This document shows, piece by piece, positions 57,496 through 64,000 of a stretch of DNA of 64,000 nucleotides. Both the position numbers and the translations under genes were made by a program. Origin of the DNA: Conus ventricosus (lineage: Eukaryota > Mollusca > Gastropoda > Neogastropoda > Conidae); the NCBI GenBank assembly GCA_018398815.1, contig CM031595.1, positions 137,968,931 to 138,032,930 on the forward strand. Reading direction: 5' to 3'. The notes beneath the pieces are model-generated. The model saw only the letters and a list, made by a program, of their open reading frames with translations. It was not told the origin of the DNA and ran no database searches. Numbering within the stretch: the stretch's first letter is position 1; every line of letters begins with the position of its first letter.

Positions 57496-57601
57496 ATGCC
57501 GGTGTCATCCACCACAGACATGGCCTTCACTGCCCCCTCAGGAACACTGAGTAACGGTTCGCAGGTCGCCTTTGCCCAGCCGACTGCATTGACCACAACG
57601 G
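57496..57601 (+). CDS. Candidate first coding exon of an unrecognised gene
   Basis: The ATG at 57496 (context GTGGAATGC) opens a frame of 35 codons plus one base, MPVSSTTDMAFTAPSGTLSN..VAFAQPTALTTT, ending at the donor AACGG|GTGAAA. Ser/Thr/Ala-rich, normal-complexity composition contrasts with the surrounding microsatellites. A minus-strand frame also runs through here, but into low-complexity sequence. I do not recognise the protein and see no following exon before the window ends. Confidence 0.3.
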
Positions 57602-57611
57602 GTGAAAACAA

Positions 57612-57652
57612 ACCACACACACACGCACGCACACGCACGCGTGCGCGAGCGC

Positions 57653-57688
<36 letters not shown>

Positions 57689-57743
57689 TTTGGACACAGG
57701 CATGGATCCATCAAAAGTATTAAAAAAAAAGTGAAACCACGCA

Positions 57744-57775
<32 letters not shown>

Positions 57776-57790
57776 CGTGTGTGTGTGTGA
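57612..57790. repeat. CA, GA and GT microsatellites
   Basis: CA/CG to 57650, GA at 57657-57687, GT/GC at 57743-57790. Confidence 0.93.
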
Positions 57791-57899
57791 CTGCGTTTTG
57801 TATTGAAGAAACTCATAGGGAGAGCTTGAGGGCAGAAGGTCCTCGGAGAAGTTCCTATTACACTAGACAAGTATTTCAGCCCTGAATTCCTTACGCTTT

Positions 57900-58080
57900 C
57901 AGGGGACTGGACTGCATCCAGGTCATGACTCCTAAATGCCCTTCACAAACATTTTTGGCGCAGCCGGGCTTCGAACGTGCACCTCCTGGATTGTAGGGTA
58001 TCTCAAAGCGTTGCTTTTTTGAAACGGATGTCTCGCCCGCATAGCTGTCGGACACCTGTTCTAAATTGTAAAATATAAGC
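57900..58080 (-). mobile_element. Possible tRNA-derived SINE fragment
   Basis: On the minus strand GTTCGAAGCCCGGCTGCGCC resembles a tRNA T-arm with box B, followed by a non-tRNA body (TTTGTGAAGGGCATTTAGG). A matching box A is not clear, so the assignment is weak. Confidence 0.35.
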
Positions 58081-58592
58081 CGTATGAAGTTCACTTTTGT
58101 TCCTCCTGGACCGGATCGAACTGGAACTCTTTTTAGCTGCATCTGCCATAGCCCTAAGGGTTCTAATTCTCTTCTTACTAGTAATCGACAGCTGTTGTAT
58201 GAAAGTAGACTCTGATCAGCCCCCCATCCCACCCGGCTCCAACCTTTTTGAAAGTCAAATTCTCTCTAGTTGGTGTTTATGATGGCGTACTTTCAGTCTC
58301 GTAGATGTGAGCTTTCTCTATTCCTGCTTTCATATGACATAGTGAGTTCAATAAGAATAATTTGTCGTGACACACCTGAGTGGAGTGGCGACTGTGTTCG
58401 GTCTCGTGCCACTCTTCGTGATGATCTCTCGACGATGTTCCCGAAGTGGAAAGTCTGCCGCGCACTCCCAGACATCTACACCATGCAGTAAACCCCGCGT
58501 CCGTGCTTTTGGCTGTTGCAGACCATGATTTGTGGCCTCCTGACGTGTAGAAAGTTGTTGCTGTAGCTTCTGGTGGCGTAGCGTTTTCTCTG
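58081..58592. other. No gene recognised
   Basis: Short open frames only. Confidence 0.45.
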
Positions 58593-58604
58593 GCGCGCGC
58601 GCGT

Positions 58605-58642
<38 letters not shown>

Positions 58643-58680
58643 GGCGCACGGGCTCTCGGCGTTTGTGCGCGCACGAGCGT
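58593..58680. repeat. (GC)n(CA)n microsatellite
   Basis: GCGCGCG then CA to about 58639, then GC-rich sequence. Confidence 0.93.
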
Positions 58681-58974
58681 GTATGATCTGTTCAAATACA
58701 TGACTGTCCATTTGTACTCTCCGAAGGTTCGCGTTGCTTTGCATGAACTCACAACATGACCCGCTGTTTGTTTGCCTTGAGAGAGAGCAGACATTCAACC
58801 AATAACTATGAAGTATATTAGTGTGTTTATGACCATACTGATAGTGGAGCGGATCGTAGGAACTGATGGCCGTGGAGCTGCTGTTCGATTACTAAATTAT
58901 TCGTTCCACTGCTGTCAGCCCCCACGATTGTCACATTATTGTGAATTAATAAATACATATTATTGTATACAGAT
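58681..58974. other. No gene recognised
   Basis: Unique-looking short stretch. Confidence 0.45.
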
Positions 58975-59100
58975 AAACACACACGCCTACACCCACATTA
59001 ATTCGCAGAGACACGCGCACGCGCGCACTTCCACTCGCACACACATGTACATTTGCGCGCCAGCGCGCGCACACACACATACACATACACACGCGCATAT

Positions 59101-59131
<31 letters not shown>

Positions 59132-59160
59132 GTCTCTCTATCGTTGTCTATCTGTCTGTT

Positions 59161-59216
<56 letters not shown>

Positions 59217-59293
59217 ACATGGATAACCACCCAGACAGGCAGGCATCCATCCATCCATCCATCCATCCATCCAGCTAGCCAGCCATCCAGGCA

Positions 59294-59298
<5 letters not shown>
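58975..59298. repeat. CA, CT and ATCC microsatellite cluster
   Basis: CACA/CGCG to 59099, CT with CTGT interruptions 59101-59216, and an (ATCC)n run at 59246-59274. Confidence 0.95.
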
Positions 59299-59350
<52 letters not shown>

Positions 59351-59358
59351 CGCGCGCA

Positions 59359-59430
<72 letters not shown>

Positions 59431-59550
59431 ACACACACACACACACACACTGACTGACTGAAACCAATTTATTGTCAGATTAACTCAAGGTTGTACTGAC
59501 ACACACACGCACGCAGCAAATGTATTCTGGATTTTCTGCATACACACACG

Positions 59551-59621
<71 letters not shown>

Positions 59622-59632
59622 CCGCATACGCG

Positions 59633-59690
<58 letters not shown>

Positions 59691-59845
59691 GCAAATACAT
59701 TCTGGATTTTCTGCGCGCGCGCGCACACACACGCACGCACGCACGCACGCACGCACGCGGGCGCGCGCGCGCACACACACACAAGCAGCAAATACATTCT
59801 GGATTTTCTGCACACACACACGCACACACACACACACACCCGCAT

Positions 59846-59895
<50 letters not shown>

Positions 59896-60001
59896 CAAAT
59901 ACATTCTGAATTTTCTGCGCGCGCGCACACACACACACACACGCACGCACGCGGGCGCGCGCGCACACACACACACAAGCAGCAAATACATTCTGGATTT
60001 T

Positions 60002-60039
<38 letters not shown>

Positions 60040-60060
60040 GCAGCAAACATTCTGGATTTT

Positions 60061-60104
<44 letters not shown>

Positions 60105-60140
60105 CACACACACACACAAGCGGCAAACATTCTGGATTTT

Positions 60141-60180
<40 letters not shown>

Positions 60181-60230
60181 GCGGCAAACATTCTGGATTT
60201 TCTGCACACACAAAACACACACACACACAC
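59299..60230. repeat. Compound CA array with eight 27-bp interspersed blocks
   Basis: Long CA/CG runs are broken at 59514, 59689, 59786, 59892, 59978, 60038, 60119 and 60179 by GCAGCAAATACATTCTGGAT TTTCTGC (27 bp; the last three lack TA). The block's ends GCAGCAAAT and ATTTTCTGC are an imperfect inverted repeat. A further copy is at 62541 beyond the LTR-like insertion. Confidence 0.93.
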
Positions 60231-61684
60231 TGTCACGAGTTTGTCACGAGGCCTACGACGTTTGACCCATCTAGGGTGGCGGAATTATTCGTTTGTTTAT
60301 TGTCGTTGCTGTTGTCGTGTATCCGTCCCTTAATGTGGCTTGTGGTGCGGTTGCACCTTGGTGTAGTTCAGCTCAACTTCGGTTTGCTTTCTCTCTCTCT
60401 CTCTCTCTTATTCCACTGCCCGTGCTATTCATCCTGTAGGTTCACGGGTGGCTGGTACCTTTCTCTCGAACTTGCTGTCTATCGGCCTCTCGCCTGTCTT
60501 TTTACCTGTCGCACGTGCTTCATTTCTTTTAGTTTGAAGTATGCTCACTCTGTGACGCAGCATGGCATGTTGGCCGCCATTGCTGAGGGAGGTTAGCTCT
60601 TCACTCGAGCGGAAGATGTCTCTGGGAGCGCCTGCTCCGGTCTTGGTTCTTCACCGTATCATCGAAGGTACAGTCGGTATCTTCAATTCCTACAGTCGCC
60701 TGTAGGAGAGGGACATCACTTCTTCTTTTTCCGCACCTGTGCCTCTGTCCTCTCGACTGGACAGAGGGCAGAGAGAGTCGTTTGACCCGCCTCTTCTGGG
60801 TCACCCACGGGTAGCTGGTAAGCATCAGTTTCGTGGTTTGTTTGTTTTGGTTTGTTGTTGTTTAGCCGGCTTAGTCTTCTCTTTTGCGCAATTTTCTTTT
60901 GTTTTCGAAATTGTAAGAGAAATATTGTGGGAGACCTTTTTTTTCTGGTTAATTCAATCTTTAACCTGGCCATTCTAAATTATTTCCAAAAATTCTTTCT
61001 CCTGTTTATGCATCTGGTGATGCGGTAGTCGTGGGGATGGAGAGAAACCTGGTGATTCAGGGTTGGAACTTGCTTGGTCTCGCTCGTCCGCCCCCGTCAC
61101 ATTCGCCGGACTCTTATCCTTCGGCCACCGTCTGTTTGTGTGTGCAAGGAGAACGAGTTTTATGTTCGCGAGCGTGCGTACGCATGATTTGTCGTTCGGA
61201 TGCGTGGTTGGAGATTTGTGTTATTTTGAAATGTGGCTATAAAATGTGACAATTATGCCATTGAATTATTATTTGCAAATGTGGTGGCAGGTATAAAGCG
61301 ATGGTCGCTGTGTTGGTTATTTCCTAAGAAAGGCAAATGTTAAACGTGAGTGAGAGAAGGGTGAAGATAATTCATATTTGTTTTATAACCTGTTGATTTA
61401 ATGCAGTCTTTTACCTGCATCGTGTGAGAAGACCCTAGTGAACATTCCTGATTCGATGGGTTTACTGTGTTATGCTCAGGTCTGTGTTGAGCTGGGGTTA
61501 CTGTGCACTTAGTAGACTTCCCCTCGCCCATCATGCGAGTGGCTGTTAAGATTAACAGCATGGGTCAGACTGTACTGACGGCGGGGTTCCAGTACCCTTC
61601 CTCCTTCCTTCTTCCTTCCCTCCCTTTCTTCTCTCCTCCCAGCTACGTTTCCCCCCCCCTCCCGGGGGCTTCACCCGGAGTCCT

Positions 61685-61900
61685 GGACTGGATGGTGCCA
61701 CGTGCTGGTTGAGGCCACGCTCTGGCTGGGACCACGGACTGGATGGTGCCACGTGCTGGTTGAGGCCACGCTCTGGCTGGGACCACGGACTGGATGGTGC
61801 CACGTGCTGGTTGAGGCCACGCTCGGGCAGGGACCGCGGACTGGATGGTGCCACGCGCTGGTCGAGGCCACGCTCTGGTCGGGACCGCGGACTGGTAGAG
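61685..61900. repeat. 51-bp minisatellite inside the LTR-like element
   Basis: GGACTGGATGGTGCCACGTG..CTGGTTGAGGCCACGC starts at 61685, 61736, 61787 and 61838, with a partial at 61889. As 51 is a multiple of 3, a minus-strand frame of 172 codons carries a 17-residue repeat (..GLNQHVAPSSP..). There is no evidence that it is translated. Confidence 0.9.
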
Positions 61901-62164
61901 GAGCCCGCCGTCTTGACGGGCCCGGGCCCTGACCCCCGTCCAGGACCTCCAGTAACAGCGCCGCGTTCCCCCCCCCCCCCCCCCCGGGACGCGCTCTTCA
62001 CTGCCTGCTTGTGTGTCGAGGGTGTCGGCTTTGAGCGACTCCCTTCAAGAACCAATCCGGTTCGGAGCACCTAGTGCGACAGGTGCTCCCAGTAGACTTG
62101 ACGGAGGCAGGGTGTGGAGGCACTCCAGGGTGTGGGAAGGGATGGATGCTGGAAATGTTTCTTA

Positions 62165-62345
62165 TAATTGTGTATATGTCATATGTGCTGGAATGCTGTA
62201 ATTGTGATTGTGTACGTCGTATGGTGAAATGTTTATTTATAATCGTGCATGTTGTGTGTGTTGGAGTGCTTGATTGTGATTGTGCATGTTGTGTGCGTTG
62301 GAATGCTTGATTGTGATTGTGCATGTTTGTGTGTTGGAATGCTTA
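62165..62345. repeat. Degenerate ~36-50-bp repeats
   Basis: TGATTGTGCATGTTGTGTG..TTGGAATGCT recurs about five times within the 3' part of the LTR-like element. Confidence 0.7.
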
Positions 62346-62493
62346 TTTATTATTGTGTGTGTTGTGAATAAATGGGGTGTTGTATCGTAATCTTTATTGT
62401 GTGTCTCTTGCGGGGCGTGTGAGGTCATCACTCCCCTTTACTCCCACCTAGACCGATCCTGTCAGGGCAGACCTCCAGGGGTCGGTCGTGACA

Positions 62494-62570
62494 CACACAC
62501 ACGCACACGCACACGCACGCACACGCACACACACACACACAAGCAGCAAACCCATTCTGGATTTCTGTAA
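62494..62570. repeat. Continuation of the CA array with one 27-bp-type block
   Basis: CA/CG repeats, then GCAGCAAACCCATTCTGGAT at 62541 followed by unique sequence. This is the right-hand remainder of the array interrupted by the LTR-like element. Confidence 0.8.
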
Positions 62571-63092
62571 TTGGTTGATCTGTTTCGTTTACCACATTCG
62601 ACCACGTGTTTGTGGAAAGCTGGGTAACAAAGATGCTCATTGCGTAAATCAAAATCAGTCGGGGGTATAAATATTCATTGATTTTTGTGGCCGCTGGCAA
62701 CACCACTTCCATGTTCACCTGCGTCTGCTAAGGACGTGTTCTCGATTCTTCGCTCCTCTCCTCCCCCCCCCCCCCCCCTCCTGCCCTCAATCTTCTCCTT
62801 CCTCTCCCCTTCGCTTCTCTGCATGAAGTAATTACGCGCGGAGCGACTGGAGCGTATGGAGACTTAACGCGTGGTAGTGGAAGGTCAAGGATTCGGATCC
62901 TGGCAGAGTCAGCTGTGAAAGAACTAGGTGTTTCTGATCTTGAAGTCGGCTACCTGCTGTAGTGCCTGAATCGCCATGGTGTCAGAATGACACATTCGCA
63001 AACGACAACGAACTCACGTCGAAGATTCAGTAATCCATGTCGATCAATACTCTGGGTTTGTGAAATCGAAAGCACCTGGCGCTGTTCAATCG
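62571..63092. other. No gene; C run and possible SINE fragment
   Basis: Poly-C at about 62764-62778. At 62850-62910, ACGCGTGGTAGTGG..GGATTCGGATCCTGG has weak box A/box B resemblance. No coding region is supported. Confidence 0.4.
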
Positions 63093-63153
63093 TTGACAAC
63101 AACAATAACAACAATCATCATCATCATCACCATCATCACCACCACCATCATCG

Positions 63154-63192
<39 letters not shown>

Positions 63193-63275
63193 CCACCACC
63201 ACCGTCATCATCATCGTCATCGTCATCGTCATCGTCATCACCACACACAGCAGCAGCAGCAGCAGCAGCAGCATG
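63093..63275. repeat. (CAT/CAC/CGT)n and (CAG)n trinucleotide array
   Basis: AACAACAAT then CATCATCAC-type repeats to about 63241, then (CAG)8 at 63249-63272. Poly-His/poly-Asp frames are translations of this repeat. Confidence 0.95.
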
Positions 63276-63398
63276 AAGTACACAAACACTCGCATGGATA
63301 ATGAAAAACGTATCTTCTATCTATCGATCAGACAAGACCATATCCGTATGCATGTACTGACGCATACAAGCGTGCGCTTCCCCTGCCCCGTCTCTCTC

Positions 63399-63420
63399 CC
63401 CCCCCCCCCCCCCCCCCCCC
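63399..63420. repeat. Poly-C tract
   Basis: Run of about 21 C, immediately before ATACACACGC and the second LTR-like copy. Confidence 0.95.
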
Positions 63421-63430
63421 ATACACACGC

Positions 63431-64000
63431 TGTCACGAGTTTGTCACGAGGCCTACGACGTTCGACCCACCTAGGGTGGCGGAATTACTTATTTGTTTAT
63501 TGTCGTTGCTGTTGTCGTGTATCCGTCCCTTAGGGTGCTTGTGGTGCAGTTGCACCTTGGTGTGGTTCAGCTCAACTTCGGTCTGCTTTCTCTCTCTCTC
63601 TCTCTAATTCCACCGCCCGTGCTATTCATCCTGCAAGTTCACGGGTGGCCGGTACCTTTCTCTCGAACTTTCTGTCTATCGGCCTCTCGCCTGTCTTTTA
63701 CCTGTCGCACGTGCTTCGTTCCTTTTAGTTTGAAGTATGCTCACTCTGTGACGCAGCATGGCATGTTGGCCGCCATTGCTGAGGGAGGTTAGCTCTTCAC
63801 TCGAGCGGAAGATGTCTCTGGGGGCGCTGCTCCAGTCCTGGTTCTTTACCTTATCGTCGAGAGTACAGTCAGTACTTTCAATTCCTGCAGTCGGCCTGTA
63901 GGAGAGGGACATCATTTCTTCTGTCTCCGCATCTTCGCCTCTGTCCTCTCGACTGGACAGAGGGTAGAGAGAGTCCTTTGACCCGCCTCTTCGGGGTCAC
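63431..64000 (+). mobile_element. LTR-like element, copy 2 (cut by window end)
   Basis: TGTCACGAGTTTGTCACGAG through the CGTATCCGTCCCTTA, AGTTTGAAGTATGCTCACTC and CTCGACTGGACAGAGGG landmarks matches 60231-60800 with scattered differences. It continues past the window. Confidence 0.75.

Larger units (their letters stand above)
60231..62493 (+). mobile_element. LTR-like element (solo LTR?), copy 1, inserted in CA array
   Basis: It begins TGTCACGA (with a direct repeat TGTCACGAG..TGTCACGAG) and ends TCGTGACA, an 8-bp perfect terminal inversion with TG..CA ends, flanked by CACAC on both sides. The first ~570 bp match copy 2 at 63431. It has no pol domains. An AATAAA lies at about 62367. It is best explained as a solo LTR or a terminal-repeat non-autonomous element. 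The family is not identified. Confidence 0.65.

Noticed and set aside
59514..60200. Regularly recurring 27-bp block resembling a CRISPR repeat
   Set aside because: The 'spacers' are CA/CG runs rather than unique sequences, the context is a eukaryotic microsatellite, and no cas genes are present.
59475..60236. Three overlapping ~250-codon Cys/Val-rich frames
   Set aside because: Translations of the CA/GT compound array in all three phases; low-complexity artefacts.
63027..63533. Poly-His/poly-Asp/poly-Met frames
   Set aside because: Trinucleotide (CAT/CAC/CGT) repeat translated in different phases.
60231..64000. The two LTR-like copies as the pair of LTRs of one short element
   Set aside because: Sequence after copy 1 continues the interrupted CA array with its 27-bp block instead of a primer-binding site, so independent insertion is the simpler reading.

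Overview
This window is animal (metazoan) nuclear DNA. The protein matches and repeat content suggest a mollusc, most likely a gastropod, but that is inference. Evidence for a eukaryote: one host gene with seven coding exons joined by GT..AG introns, very long CA/GA/CT/CATC microsatellites, LTR and non-LTR retrotransposons, and a cut-and-paste DNA transposon with intron-containing genes. I found no CRISPR array, operon, rRNA gene or free-standing tRNA gene. Most open frames in the window are translations of microsatellites or repeats.

Layout. 1-4.8 kb: CA/GA microsatellites, two copies of a tandem-repeat-bearing dispersed element (pearl/Helentron-like) and a short relic of a non-LTR reverse transcriptase. 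4.8-6.9 kb: unassigned DNA with a run of 49 G. 6.9-7.6 kb: a 57-bp minisatellite and a 90-bp duplication. 7.7-14.2 kb: the only clear host gene, GHITM (TMBIM5), encoding a 341-residue mitochondrial inner-membrane Bax-inhibitor-family protein, followed by a probable 2.3-kb 3' UTR. 18-23.6 kb: a tRNA-derived SINE, microsatellites and a foldback (inverted-repeat) element family. 23.6-24.7 kb: third copy of the pearl-like element. 24.8-26.6 kb: an array of about 510-bp units flanked by identical 129-bp repeats.

27.73-50.54 kb is the most interesting region. I read it as one ISL2EU-type DNA transposon with 12-bp terminal inverted repeats and an AT target duplication. It is swollen to 22.8 kb by two nested LTR retrotransposons; without them it would be about 6.7 kb. 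The plus strand carries relics of a SWIM zinc finger/YqaJ nuclease gene. The minus strand carries relics of a THAP zinc finger/DDE transposase gene. The exons of the two genes interleave, each lying in the other's introns. The LTR elements (29,705-37,852 and 41,244-49,223) are related Ty3/gypsy-type elements. The first has its integrase before its reverse transcriptase, the Gmr1-like order. The second has lost RT/RNase H and most of gag, sits inside the THAP gene's second exon, and contains a 1,000-N assembly gap whose two sides repeat the same sequence.

50.5-64 kb: mostly microsatellites, a short foldback copy, one candidate first coding exon of an unrecognised gene (57.5 kb), a compound CA array with a regularly recurring 27-bp block, and two copies of an LTR-like element (TGTCACGA..TCGTGACA), both next to CA repeats. 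Single-base indel differences dominate between repeat copies in the 25-26 kb and 29-49 kb regions. Many frameshifts there may therefore be consensus errors in a long-read assembly rather than true decay.
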